DNA of 64,000 nt from Parabacteroides sp. (GTDB taxonomy: Bacteria; Bacteroidota; Bacteroidia; Bacteroidales; Tannerellaceae). Shown piece after piece: positions 9,180-17,421 of the stretch. The notes beneath the pieces were generated by a model. That model worked only from the letters and a program-made list of their open reading frames with translations, did not search any database and was not told the origin of the DNA. Position numbers and translations under genes: made by a program. Every line of letters starts with the position of its first letter. Positions within the stretch are counted from its first letter, which is position 1. The DNA lies in assembly GCA_018054455.1 (NCBI GenBank), contig JAGPJL010000001.1, positions 35,882-99,881 on the forward strand. The letters are read 5' to 3'.

Positions 9180-12100
9180 ATGTCAATGGTAGATCATTCG
9201 TTTAGAAAAAACATCCTCTTTGTGCACGTATGGCTGTTACTTTTCATCGGCGTGTTCTCCTCCTGTCGTCCTTCGGAACCGGAGGCAGGACAAGGGTATA
9301 GTGCCGGAACCGAGAGCCCCGCCATCACCAACGACATTTCCAACCAACAGATAAAGGCTTTTGCAGAAGATGCACAAGGTTATATATGGTTAGGTACCTT
9401 CCGCGGGCTGAACAAATACAACGTGCACGAATACCATCAATACTTCTGCACCGATGACTCACTGGGATTGCCGGACAATCAAATCACTGATATTCTGCTC
9501 GACTCTAAGGGAAGGATGTGGGTGGCAACTGTAAACGGAGTCTGCATCTACACTGACAAAGATAATTTCCAGCGCATTCCTTTCGAGCACGAAAACAAAA
9601 ATGTGCATCAACTGATGGAGAACCGGGAGGGTCATATTCTGGTGACTACCGAACAACAACTCTTTGCTTACAATCCCGACCGTAACCGCCTGGATTGTGT
9701 TTTGACCGATCTTGACCCGCAGCAAACGTTCAATACGAAATGTCATATAGACAATGAAAATAATTTGTGGGTTGTAAATTATCATTTGTTGCGTCGCTAT
9801 AACGCATCAACAATGCAACTTCTGGATTCTGTTGCCACAAAGAATTACTCTTATCACTCTTTTCTTCATGGCGACGAACTTTGGCTTACGGGCAACCAGG
9901 CTCTTTCCATCTTTGATACACGTACACGCCAATACCGCCCCGTTCCGGATGCAATTGCCAAACATCCCCTGCTTGCCTCGGCCGATATCGACTATATACA
10001 CCCTTACGGGTCTGCTTCATTGTTACTGAACACCACCAAATACGGTATGTTCTGCTATAATTACAAGGAGGGTACCGTTACTCATCAAAATGAAGATGGT
10101 TTTCCTTTTGAGGTGCCTCGTTTTAAGATTAACCAAATGTTTACAGATTCGCAGCAGAATTTGTGGATCGGATCCGTAGATCAGGGCTTCACGGTGTGCT
10201 ACAACTATAAGGAGCGTTTCAATAATAATAATTATCTGCGCTCGCGATTGGAAAACAAATCTGTGGTATCTATTGCCGTTAGTAAGGAGCAGAATCTTTG
10301 GATTTCAACCCTGATGGACGGACTATTCGTTTACAATATGCGAAACCAGAAGATGGAGTCGATAGATATGGATCGTCTCTCACCACAGGCCAGAAAGAAA
10401 GCCGTTTATGTAAATCAGTTATTAGTGGACCATAACGATGCGATTTGGATGAGCATCACAGATAACGAGGTCCTGAAGTGCCGCTATGTAAACGGACGGT
10501 TGGATGTGGAGAGCAGGTTTCAAGTATTTTTACCCATGTCCATAACCGAAGACGATGATAAAACAATCTGGATCGGTACGGCCTCCTCGTATGTATATGC
10601 TCTACGGCAAGGAGAAAATAAGTTTCGCGCTATACAGGCATTTGATACCAGGTTTACCTTTATACCCGGCCTATTACCTTTACACAACGGTAATTTACTT
10701 GTGGCTGCTTTTTATCAACCGATGAAGTTGATTAATCGTGAAAATAATGAGTTTAGCCGCTTAGAGGTTACAGAGGAGGATATGAAAAGCAGTATCCAAC
10801 GTTCTGTTTTTATTCCAACAGCTTTGCATGAAGATAGCAAAGGAGACATATGGATAGGTACAGTGAGCAACGGACTGCTTTGCTACACGCCTTCGACGGG
10901 AAAAATAAGACCGGTACCCGGAAGTCCTTGTCTGGATATTTCAAGCATTGAAGAAGATGCACAGGGACATCTTTGGGTTAGTACGCTTTACGGTCTGGGT
11001 AAGTATGACCGTACCGTTGGTAGTTTTACCAACTATTATGCAGCCGATGGAATAGGCGGAAACCAATTTTACGACCGGGCATCTTGCCGTCTGCCGGACG
11101 GAACGATGATTTTCGGTGGTACACACGGACTAACATTCTTTAATCCGCTGGACGTTCTCACTAAACGACATGTACCGTTGTTGTTCGAAGATTTGAAAGT
11201 TCACAACAGGCGGATACATCCAAACGAGGCGGATTGCATTGACAAGCATCTGTCTTATCGGCCGGATATACGGCTGAGTCACGAACAGAACGGTTTCAGC
11301 ATCTCCTTTGCTGCACTGGATTACTGCGAATTCGAACGGGTACACTATCACTATATGTTGGAAGGATTCGACAATTATTGGGTAGATGCCCACAACAACC
11401 GCGAAGCTTATTACGCTAACCTGCCTGCAGGAACCTATACTTTCAGGGTGAAGATAACAAATAACGACAAAAGTATTGTAGATACCGAAAGTTCTATCCG
11501 CGTTATTGTGGAACCCGCACCATGGAATACCTGGTGGGCCTACCTGATTTACTTTATCTGTGCGGCGGCAGTCATTCTTCTTTTCCTGCGTGCCATGCTG
11601 CGTATCAAAGCAGAGAAGGAAGCAGCTCATCTGGCTAAATTGGAAAAAGAGCAGGAACAACGTGTCAACCAGATGAATATGAGCTTCTTTGCCAACGTTT
11701 CCCACGAGTTTCGCACCCCGCTTACCATGATCTCCGCACCTATCATACAGCTTTGCAACGCTCAGGACATTACCGGAGAGAACAAGAATCTGCTCAATAT
11801 TGTACAACGTAGTGTGACCCGCATGCTACGCCTTGTGAATCAACTAATGGACTTCAACAAGCTGGAGAACGATAGCCTGAAGCTGAAGGTAGAACGGATG
11901 GATATCATCGCCACATTACAACGACAGGTGGATATCTTTTGCCTGAGTGCCCGCGACAAGGGTATCAGCCTGAACACATACGGACTGGAAGATACGTTCC
12001 TGATGTGGTTGGATGAAGACAATGTGGACAAGGTTTTTGCAAACCTGATGTCTAATGCTCTTAAGTTCACGCCTGAAGGGGGAAGTATCAATGTGACTTT

Positions 12101-13277
12101 CGATTTAATAAATCAGGAAGAAGCGGCGCGTCTTTTTTCTCTTAAAGAGGCGGAGAAAGATATGCAATATGTAAAGGTTTGTGTAGCCAATACCGGACAA
12201 AGTATTCCGGAAGATCAACTGGAAAAAATATTTGAACGTTATTATCAGTTAGCAAATCAAACAGAAGGTCGCTACAACTGGGGGACGGGAATTGGTCTCT
12301 ACTATGCTCGCAGCCTCGTTAAATTACATCACGGACACATCAAGGCATCAACACCGGATGAGGGAAGTGGAGCTGTTTTTACCTTTATTCTGCCCGTCAA
12401 CGATAGCTCATACGCTGAAGAAGAGCGGGTATCGAAACAGACCAGACAGTCGGAAATCTTTCCGCTTGAAGAGGAGCATGATGTATATAACGCCGAAAAT
12501 CAGAAGCCAAAAGGTGTAGAAGAGAAGAAGAGCATACTGGTGGTGGACGATGATACCGAAGTGGTGCACTATCTGAAGACTCTTTTATCACCCCGCTATC
12601 ATATCATCTGTCGCTTCAACGTTGACAGTGCTCTGAAAACAATGCAGGAGGAGGCTCCCGATTTGATACTGAGCGATGTCGTTATGCCCGATAAAGATGG
12701 CTACAATCTTTGTCGTGAAGTTAAAGATAACTTGCAGCTATGCCATATCCCCGTCATATTGGTAACGGCCAAAGCTACTTTGGCAAATCAAGTGGAGGGA
12801 CTCAATATCGGAGCCGATGCGTATGTGACTAAGCCCTTCGATCCAGATTACCTGTTGGCACTTGTCAACTCTCAACTGAAAAACCGCGATAAAGTACGCA
12901 ACCTCCTTAGTCAGTCCACTCAAACTGATAAAATTGAAGAGAACATCCTCTCTCCACAAGACAATGCCTTCATGACCGATCTCTATCACCTGATGGAGAA
13001 CGAACTTTCCGACTCAGAGCTGGACGTGGTTCGCATGACGGAGTTGTTGCACATCTCCCGTACGAAGTTTTACTACAAGGTGAAAGGATTGACGGGCGTA
13101 AACCCAAGCGTATTCTTCAAGACTTACAAGCTGAATCGTGCGGCGGAACTTATAAACGAAGGGAAATATACGGTATCTGAAATTGCCGATATGACTGGCT
13201 TTAGCACCTTGTCTCATTTCTCTGCCAGCTTCAAAAAACACTTCGGTACGAGTCCGAGTGAATATCATAAACCTTAA
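9180..13277 (+). CDS. Hybrid two-component system sensor kinase/response regulator (HTCS)
   Basis: One-protein sensor-regulator typical of Bacteroidota glycan loci, 1365 residues from the ATG at 9180; ATG 9186 is also possible. It has an N-terminal signal/lipobox-like segment (FSSC), then two-component propeller repeats (about 45-690) and a Y_Y_Y domain (about 715-780), both periplasmic. A membrane helix follows (about 785-807, WWAYLIYFICAAAVILLF). The cytoplasmic part holds HisKA with H842 in NVSHEFRTPL, HATPase (GTGIGLYYA), a receiver with D1166 (LSDVVMPDKDG) and a C-terminal AraC HTH (about 1265-1365). The frame opens at 9030, but the added N-terminus is unlike a real leader and overlaps the GTTCAAA repeats. 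It probably activates the divergent esterase-SusC-SusD-GH3 genes. Confidence 0.95.
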   Translation: MSMVDHSFRKNILFVHVWLLLFIGVFSSCRPSEPEAGQGYSAGTESPAITNDISNQQIKAFAEDAQGYIWLGTFRGLNKYNVHEYHQYFCTDDSLGLPDNQITDILLDSKGRMWVATVNGVCIYTDKDNFQRIPFEHENKNVHQLMENREGHILVTTEQQLFAYNPDRNRLDCVLTDLDPQQTFNTKCHIDNENNLWVVNYHLLRRYNASTMQLLDSVATKNYSYHSFLHGDELWLTGNQALSIFDTRTRQYRPVPDAIAKHPLLASADIDYIHPYGSASLLLNTTKYGMFCYNYKEGTVTHQNEDGFPFEVPRFKINQMFTDSQQNLWIGSVDQGFTVCYNYKERFNNNNYLRSRLENKSVVSIAVSKEQNLWISTLMDGLFVYNMRNQKMESIDMDRLSPQARKKAVYVNQLLVDHNDAIWMSITDNEVLKCRYVNGRLDVESRFQVFLPMSITEDDDKTIWIGTASSYVYALRQGENKFRAIQAFDTRFTFIPGLLPLHNGNLLVAAFYQPMKLINRENNEFSRLEVTEEDMKSSIQRSVFIPTALHEDSKGDIWIGTVSNGLLCYTPSTGKIRPVPGSPCLDISSIEEDAQGHLWVSTLYGLGKYDRTVGSFTNYYAADGIGGNQFYDRASCRLPDGTMIFGGTHGLTFFNPLDVLTKRHVPLLFEDLKVHNRRIHPNEADCIDKHLSYRPDIRLSHEQNGFSISFAALDYCEFERVHYHYMLEGFDNYWVDAHNNREAYYANLPAGTYTFRVKITNNDKSIVDTESSIRVIVEPAPWNTWWAYLIYFICAAAVILLFLRAMLRIKAEKEAAHLAKLEKEQEQRVNQMNMSFFANVSHEFRTPLTMISAPIIQLCNAQDITGENKNLLNIVQRSVTRMLRLVNQLMDFNKLENDSLKLKVERMDIIATLQRQVDIFCLSARDKGISLNTYGLEDTFLMWLDEDNVDKVFANLMSNALKFTPEGGSINVTFDLINQEEAARLFSLKEAEKDMQYVKVCVANTGQSIPEDQLEKIFERYYQLANQTEGRYNWGTGIGLYYARSLVKLHHGHIKASTPDEGSGAVFTFILPVNDSSYAEEERVSKQTRQSEIFPLEEEHDVYNAENQKPKGVEEKKSILVVDDDTEVVHYLKTLLSPRYHIICRFNVDSALKTMQEEAPDLILSDVVMPDKDGYNLCREVKDNLQLCHIPVILVTAKATLANQVEGLNIGADAYVTKPFDPDYLLALVNSQLKNRDKVRNLLSQSTQTDKIEENILSPQDNAFMTDLYHLMENELSDSELDVVRMTELLHISRTKFYYKVKGLTGVNPSVFFKTYKLNRAAELINEGKYTVSEIADMTGFSTLSHFSASFKKHFGTSPSEYHKP

Positions 13278-13297
13278 TTTCGGAAGACTTAAATTAA

Positions 13298-13328
13298 TTG
13301 TAAATTCATAAATCATTCATTACCTTTG
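13298..13328 (+). promoter_or_regulatory. Bacteroidota-type promoter for the 63-residue gene
   Basis: A -33 TTG at 13298-13300 and a -7 TACCTTTG at 13321-13328 are separated by 20 bp. This matches the known Bacteroides sigma-ABfr consensus. The predicted start of transcription (about 13335) lies just before the ATG at 13351. Confidence 0.75.
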
Positions 13329-13350
13329 CACCAGTATAATTCATATAAAT

Positions 13351-13542
13351 ATGAAAAAACAAAAAATTACTCAAAACGATTACATCAAAGCCCACCGTAA
13401 AGCAAGCCGTGAGGAAGAGATTCAAAATCACACCCACCCAATAAATTATGGACGGGTACAACAGTCTAAAAAAGTTTACAACCGCAAAAAGGATAAGGCA
13501 GACGATAAAGGTCTGCCTTTATTATTTCCCCCAATGAAGTGA
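13351..13542 (+). CDS. Small basic protein, unknown function, terminator-like hairpin inside the coding region
   Basis: 63-residue soluble protein with 16 Lys/Arg against 7 Asp/Glu. There is no signal peptide or membrane segment. It begins MKKQKITQNDYIKAHRKASR, and the middle is VQQSKKVYNRKKDK. A near-consensus promoter lies directly upstream, which supports expression. Codons 49-57 form a perfect 9-bp stem (13495-13503 with 13511-13519, 7-nt loop) followed by TTTATTATTT. An intrinsic terminator therefore appears to lie 13 or more bases before the TGA at 13540. This layout (small basic protein, message likely ending before its stop codon) is the one known for tmRNA-dependent ribosome-rescue factors such as ArfA. 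I see no convincing sequence match to ArfA itself, so function is a hypothesis. It could also be a short conserved protein with a late terminator. Confidence 0.72.
   Translation: MKKQKITQNDYIKAHRKASREEEIQNHTHPINYGRVQQSKKVYNRKKDKADDKGLPLLFPPMK
13495..13527 (+). terminator. Intrinsic-terminator-like hairpin inside the 63-residue gene
   Basis: AAGGCAGAC (13495-13503) pairs perfectly with GTCTGCCTT (13511-13519) across the loop GATAAAG. It is followed by a T-rich stretch to 13527. It lies wholly within the coding region, upstream of the stop codon at 13540-13542. Confidence 0.7.
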
Positions 13543-13611
13543 GTTATGGTGCAAACATACAAAAAACTTTCTTTTTATTAACTGAAAATTAAGATTGGGT
13601 CGTGGGTTATA

Positions 13612-13649
13612 TCATAAATAGAGGGTGGTCAATTTATGACACACCCTCT
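13612..13649. other. Two interleaved 8-bp inverted repeats
   Basis: TCATAAAT (13612-13619) pairs with ATTTATGA (13632-13639). AGAGGGTG (13620-13627) pairs with CACCCTCT (13642-13649). The arms alternate, so the two hairpins exclude each other unless a strained pseudoknot forms. The GC-rich hairpin may terminate readthrough between the small plus-strand gene and the minus-strand phosphoesterase gene. Confidence 0.5.
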
Positions 13650-13740
13650 TTAAATACTAAACAGGTCCACTTATTTTGTCCTAGATACCTTGGGTTATTT
13701 ACGGTTTAGAATATGTATTAGATACCCGGACAGAAAAAAA

Positions 13741-15111
13741 TTAGAGTCTGATAGATTTGCTTTCCATTGATAAATGTTTTCCTTCGTGATATTTGAAACG
13801 TTCTACTTTCATCATATTTTGATCCACTGATTGCGGAGCAATAATAACGAAGTCCATATTTTCTACATCCTGATTGACTGCAGCAGTACCTTTAACCTTT
13901 TTGTCGATCCAAGTTCCTGAATTTACATAGAGGCATGCTTCATTTTTATTGTTGGTATACGATTTTATCATCGGGATGTGAGTGTGACCGAAAACCACAA
14001 TACGTACATTGGATTTCTCATTTTGAAAATATTGCGTATTGGATTGTTCGTCTAAAAAAGCCGTATAAAGACTACCCGGTATTGCATCTTTTAGCTGGGA
14101 CATCACCGGAACATTATTATATGTCAACCTCTTTTCCCAAGTTTGCTGATTAAAGCTGGCATCGAATAGTTTCGTTTTAATACTTCCGTTTTCTGTATTA
14201 TATGGAAGAATATCGTTTATACTGTACGTATCTTTAAATTTGTCAATGTTAGTAACAATGATTTTATCATCGAAATTATCTTTTACCGGAATAAGATTTC
14301 CCAAAACTGTTTTCCATGTCAGATAATAGATATAACTATTCTTTTGGGCATCGTCCGAAGAGTTCAGGGTAACATCCCTAACCGGGAAAATTTCATCTGG
14401 CAACGGCGGATTTAAGATGGAATTAACAGCAATCCGGGTAAAAAAGTATCCGGGAGGTAAAATAGATCCCGGTGCAATATCTTGATTCCCATATGGATCG
14501 GGTGAACAGAAAAAATCGTATCTATGTCCGTGTTCAATGGCTATTTGGGGATATCCGTCGGGATTATAGGTTCCGATCCCCAATCTATCAACATCGCGCG
14601 CTTGATTGATTCCTGGCAAAATAAGAGATACATTTTCCTTAAGAACAACAAGATCGTGATTCCCTGGAGTATAAGTTACTTTAATTTGGCCTTCTTTAAT
14701 TATAGCATTCAATGCATCGATAACACTTTTGTTCTTTGTAGCTATTTTCTGTATGAACTCTTTCTGAGTTTTACCTTCGTATGTATCGTTTCTAGAAGGT
14801 ACATACCATTCGTCCAACATATCACCCGCGATGACCAATTCTTTTACTGTTTTAGATTCTCGTATTTCAGTCAAAAATTGGGTCAAGCGTGGTAAATGAT
14901 GTACACACTCTGAGTATGAAAGATCAGCTCCTAAATGCAAATCACTGATTACGACAATCTTATTTCGAACCTGATTTTCGTTATCCAACTCTATATCAAA
15001 CGGATTTTCTGTACCTGAATAATTGTCTTTATCTTTATCACAAGATAATGCAGGCATAATAATTACTACGAGAAGAATGATAAACCATTTAGCAAGTTTA
15101 TTTATTTTCAT
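13741..15111 (-). CDS. Calcineurin-like metallophosphoesterase lipoprotein
   Basis: Periplasm- or surface-facing phosphoesterase of 456 residues from the ATG at 15111. It has a lipoprotein signal with C24 (PALSC). All metallophosphoesterase metal-site motifs are present in order: SDLHLGAD, AGDMLDEW, TPGNHD, EHGHRYD and FGHTHIPM. The frame is open to 15171, but a -7 element (TAAATTTG on the minus strand, 15169-15176) overlaps that upstream ATG, which supports the later start. The substrate is unknown; relatives act on nucleotides, phospholipid headgroups or UDP-sugars. It stands alone, between the small basic gene and a long repeat-bearing intergenic region. Confidence 0.9.
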   Translation of the reverse strand: MKINKLAKWFIILLVVIIMPALSCDKDKDNYSGTENPFDIELDNENQVRNKIVVISDLHLGADLSYSECVHHLPRLTQFLTEIRESKTVKELVIAGDMLDEWYVPSRNDTYEGKTQKEFIQKIATKNKSVIDALNAIIKEGQIKVTYTPGNHDLVVLKENVSLILPGINQARDVDRLGIGTYNPDGYPQIAIEHGHRYDFFCSPDPYGNQDIAPGSILPPGYFFTRIAVNSILNPPLPDEIFPVRDVTLNSSDDAQKNSYIYYLTWKTVLGNLIPVKDNFDDKIIVTNIDKFKDTYSINDILPYNTENGSIKTKLFDASFNQQTWEKRLTYNNVPVMSQLKDAIPGSLYTAFLDEQSNTQYFQNEKSNVRIVVFGHTHIPMIKSYTNNKNEACLYVNSGTWIDKKVKGTAAVNQDVENMDFVIIAPQSVDQNMMKVERFKYHEGKHLSMESKSIRL

Positions 15112-15168
15112 ACAATTATAATTTATTATTACAAAATTAAAATTACTCTCAGCGCTTTTTTTCGTTTG

Positions 15169-15176
15169 CAAATTTA
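15169..15176 (-). promoter_or_regulatory. -7 element of the phosphoesterase gene
   Basis: CAAATTTA on the plus strand reads TAAATTTG on the minus strand, matching TAnnTTTG. It lies 58 bp upstream of the ATG at 15111. No good -33 match at ideal spacing is visible. Confidence 0.5.
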
Positions 15177-15808
15177 GGGAGAAAAAGAACCGACAATGTA
15201 TCGTTATTACAAATTCGATGTCTCATTTTTACAATTAATCATACAAAACGGGGATTTCAACGCTTTGTTTTCACAATTACGTACTGGTTTTACAATTGCA
15301 GTTGCCTTATGTTAGGTTTTGTTCTTTTTTTCTGCAAACTACATTTAAGAAAAACCTTACTAATCGTCAAGGCTATTCCATCGCAAGAACCTAAAAATTA
15401 ATTTTAGTCAAAATTAGCAATCATAAAATTAAATCATTATACCTTTTAAACACTAAGCAATTGAATAGGTGAAGGATAATCTTGGCAGGTGAAACAAAAG
15501 GTGAAGGATATATGGCAAAAGGTGAAGGATATTTACATCCCCCTGCGACAATAACTATCTGAAAAAGTGGATACTACCTCGAAGGGTGAAGGATGTGAAG
15601 GATTTTTTCGCAAAAAAAATATGAGGAATGAGAGCACGCAGAACATGTTGTACAATTTGTTAGTACTTATTGGATAAAAAGTATATACATATTTTCCAAA
15701 AAGTATATACTTTGTGCCTCGAAAGATATATCTTTAAACTTCGTTCCTTATATCTTTACAGATCGAAAGATATAATCATTGCGGATAGAAGATGAATGAT
15801 TCAGACAC
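15177..15808. other. Long intergenic region with several short repeats, no convincing gene
   Basis: No open frame with coding character was found. It holds five copies of GTGAAGGAT at 15469, 15501, 15522, 15586 and 15595, with a partial copy near 15488. It also has two direct copies of AAAAAGTATATAC (15676-15688 and 15698-15710, 22 bp apart), a 14-bp palindrome AAAGATATATCTTT (15722-15735), and further TATATCTTT (15749) and AAAGATATA (15766) arms. It is AT-rich and could carry a small RNA or protein-binding sites. Confidence 0.6.
15467..15603 (+). repeat. Irregular cluster of five GTGAAGGAT repeats
   Basis: Exact copies start at 15469, 15501, 15522, 15586 and 15595; three have the longer form AGGTGAAGGATA. 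Start-to-start spacing is 32, 21, 64 and 9 bp, so this is neither a regular tandem array nor CRISPR-like. Confidence 0.65.
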
Positions 15809-15846
15809 AAAAAAAGCAGCTATCAAATTTGATAACTGCTTTTTTT
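15809..15846. terminator. Bidirectional terminator downstream of tRNA-Phe
   Basis: AAAAAAAGCAG (15809-15819) pairs with CTGCTTTTTTT (15836-15846), with inner pairs TATC/GATA. A- and T-runs flank both sides. It lies just beyond the 3' end of the minus-strand tRNA-Phe. Confidence 0.8.
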
Positions 15847-15851
15847 TGAAG

Positions 15852-15924
15852 TGGTGCCACCAGGAATCGAACCGGGGACACAAGGATTTTCAGTCCTTTG
15901 CTCTACCAACTGAGCTATGGCACC
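15852..15924 (-). tRNA. tRNA-Phe (GAA)
   Basis: 73-nt cloverleaf on the minus strand. The acceptor is GGTGCCA/TGGCACC, the anticodon loop CTGAAAA gives GAA, the T-loop is TTCGATT and the discriminator is A. CCA is not encoded. A consensus promoter lies just upstream, at 15944-15973. Confidence 0.97.
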
Positions 15925-15943
15925 ATCGTTTTCATTACGGCTG

Positions 15944-15973
15944 CAAAGGTAAGTGTTTTTTTCAGACCTCCAA
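15944..15973 (-). promoter_or_regulatory. Promoter of tRNA-Phe
   Basis: On the minus strand TACCTTTG (15944-15951) is preceded by TTG (15971-15973) at 19-bp spacing, a full match to the Bacteroides pattern. Confidence 0.75.
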
Positions 15974-16085
15974 ATTTTCAGTTAAAAGAAATTTATATTT
16001 TTAGAAAGTTTGCATAGGTAGATAGATTTTAAGCAGGTTTCATGAAAAAAAAAAGACGAAATATTTTTTATTTTGAAAATGTTAG

Positions 16086-16093
16086 TACCTTTG
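16086..16093 (+). promoter_or_regulatory. -7 element of tRNA-Pro
   Basis: TACCTTTG lies 18 bp before the tRNA 5' end. The -33 region is only T-rich. Confidence 0.65.
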
Positions 16094-16110
16094 CAGCCGT
16101 ATTGAATTAG

Positions 16111-16183
16111 CGGGATGTAGCACAGTTGGTAGCGCGCCACGTTCGGGACGTGGAGGTCGGAAGTTCGAGTCTTCTTATCCCGA
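16111..16183 (+). tRNA. tRNA-Pro (CGG)
   Basis: 73-nt cloverleaf. The acceptor is CGGGATG/TATCCCG, the anticodon stem is CCACG/CGTGG with loop TTCGGGA (anticodon CGG), the T-loop is TTCGAGT and the discriminator is A. CCA is not encoded. Confidence 0.96.
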
Positions 16184-16314
16184 CTAATCTAAAGGGTAAC
16201 AAAATTCGCAAGAGTTTTTTTACCCTTTTGCTTTTCTATACAATCTCAATAAAAGCATCTGCGCTTGTTGACCTTATTTTATACATGAGTTTTGAACTTC
16301 TAAATAACTATATT

Positions 16315-17250
16315 ATGATAAACAGACGTAATTTTTTAAGAAATGCTTCATTGCTTACCTTAGGTAGCCTTATGGTTGGGAAAACCAATAGTGCAAATGC
16401 AGCAATTGTTTCCACAAACGAAAGCCTGGCCGGAAAAAAGATTGGATTACAAACCTACTCACTTAGTGATGAATTGTTTAAAGACGTCCCTGCCCGATTA
16501 AAGGAATTGAAACTAATGGGCTATACCGATCTTGAACTGGCTGGATACAACAATGGTAAAATCCGGGATATCGACATGATGGAATTTAAAAAAATGGCTA
16601 ATGCTGCCGGATTGAAAATTACCAGCTCACATGTAAATCCTCCTGTAAGAGAATATTCCAAAGACAATCTTTCATCAATTAAAGAATTCTGGGAAAAAAC
16701 TGCTGAAGATCACGCAAAGTTAGGTGTTCAATATCTTATTCAGCCGGGGCTGCCCAGCACGAAGAGCACCGAAGAGGTTATTTATGTTAGTGAAGTATTT
16801 AACGAAGCGGGTAAAATAGTAAAAGCAGCGGGCCTTTCTTTCGGTTACCACAACCACGATATGGAATTTGCCCACGTAACACCTGGTGGTGCAGCATCCA
16901 AGTTTGGCCGCAATGAAAAAGGAGATGTTATATATGATCTGTTTATGAAGCACACTGATCCTTCGCTCGTATTCTTTGAACTTGATGTTTACTGGGCTGT
17001 TATGGGTCAGCAGGATCCGGTAGATGTGATGAAAAAATATGCAGACCGAATTAAAGTACTTCACATAAAAGACCGTAATGTTTTAGGAATGAGTGGCATG
17101 ATGAACTTCGAACAGATCTTTAAACAGGCTTATACAAATGGGATTAAGGATTACTTCGTTGAACTGGAAAGAATGCCTGAAGGTAAAACTCAATTCGAGG
17201 GGGTTAAAGGTTGCGCCAATTTCCTTCTAAAATCTTCTTTCGTAAAGTAA
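16315..17250 (+). CDS. Tat-signal sugar phosphate isomerase/epimerase-like protein
   Basis: Xylose-isomerase-like TIM-barrel protein (AP endonuclease family 2 fold), 311 residues from the ATG at 16315. The leader INRRNFLRNASLLTLGSLMVG is a twin-arginine signal, so the folded protein is exported. Typical features follow: QTYSLSDEL, a run of barrel strands, FGYHNHDMEF, FFELDVYWAVMGQQDP, KVLHIKDR and DYFVELERM. The His, Glu and Asp residues in these segments would form the divalent-metal site. The reading frame continues upstream into tRNA-Pro, which is not a plausible start. It ends at a strong terminator at 17268-17319. The substrate is unknown; exported relatives occur in keto-sugar processing. 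Confidence 0.88.
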   Translation: MINRRNFLRNASLLTLGSLMVGKTNSANAAIVSTNESLAGKKIGLQTYSLSDELFKDVPARLKELKLMGYTDLELAGYNNGKIRDIDMMEFKKMANAAGLKITSSHVNPPVREYSKDNLSSIKEFWEKTAEDHAKLGVQYLIQPGLPSTKSTEEVIYVSEVFNEAGKIVKAAGLSFGYHNHDMEFAHVTPGGAASKFGRNEKGDVIYDLFMKHTDPSLVFFELDVYWAVMGQQDPVDVMKKYADRIKVLHIKDRNVLGMSGMMNFEQIFKQAYTNGIKDYFVELERMPEGKTQFEGVKGCANFLLKSSFVK

Positions 17251-17267
17251 GCGCCTTGTTTTTCCTT

Positions 17268-17319
17268 AAGAAAGAGCCTGCAAAAGATAGTTTATTCTTT
17301 TGTAAGCTCTTTCTTTTTG
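17268..17319 (+). terminator. Terminator after the isomerase-like gene
   Basis: AAGAAAGAGC (17268-17277) pairs with GCTCTTTCTT (17306-17315), with an inner CAAAAGA/TCTTTTG pairing, and is followed by TTT. Confidence 0.8.
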
Positions 17320-17383
17320 ATGTATATTATCGCAATTTCAATTAGAAAAAAACATTTTTACTTTGTTTACAATTTCATTTTGA

Positions 17384-17391
17384 TAACTTTG
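17384..17391 (+). promoter_or_regulatory. Promoter of the NlpC/P60 operon
   Basis: TAACTTTG at -7 with TTG at 17363-17365, 18 bp upstream. The predicted transcription start near 17398 excludes the upstream in-frame ATG at 17317 and supports the start at 17422. Confidence 0.6.
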
Positions 17392-17421
17392 TGTGCACTT
17401 TACGATAAACTATATTATTTC

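Noticed and set aside
11130..11807. 225-codon open frame on the minus strand inside the hybrid two-component gene
   Set aside because: It lies wholly antisense to the kinase domain, shows no domain, and has Cys/Ile/Phe-rich shadow composition.
15467..15603. Possible CRISPR or short tandem array
   Set aside because: Repeats are only 9 bp with irregular spacing of 9-64 bp and no cas genes nearby.
16126..16314. Upstream extension of the isomerase-like protein
   Set aside because: The extension would be translated through tRNA-Pro; the Tat signal begins at 16315.
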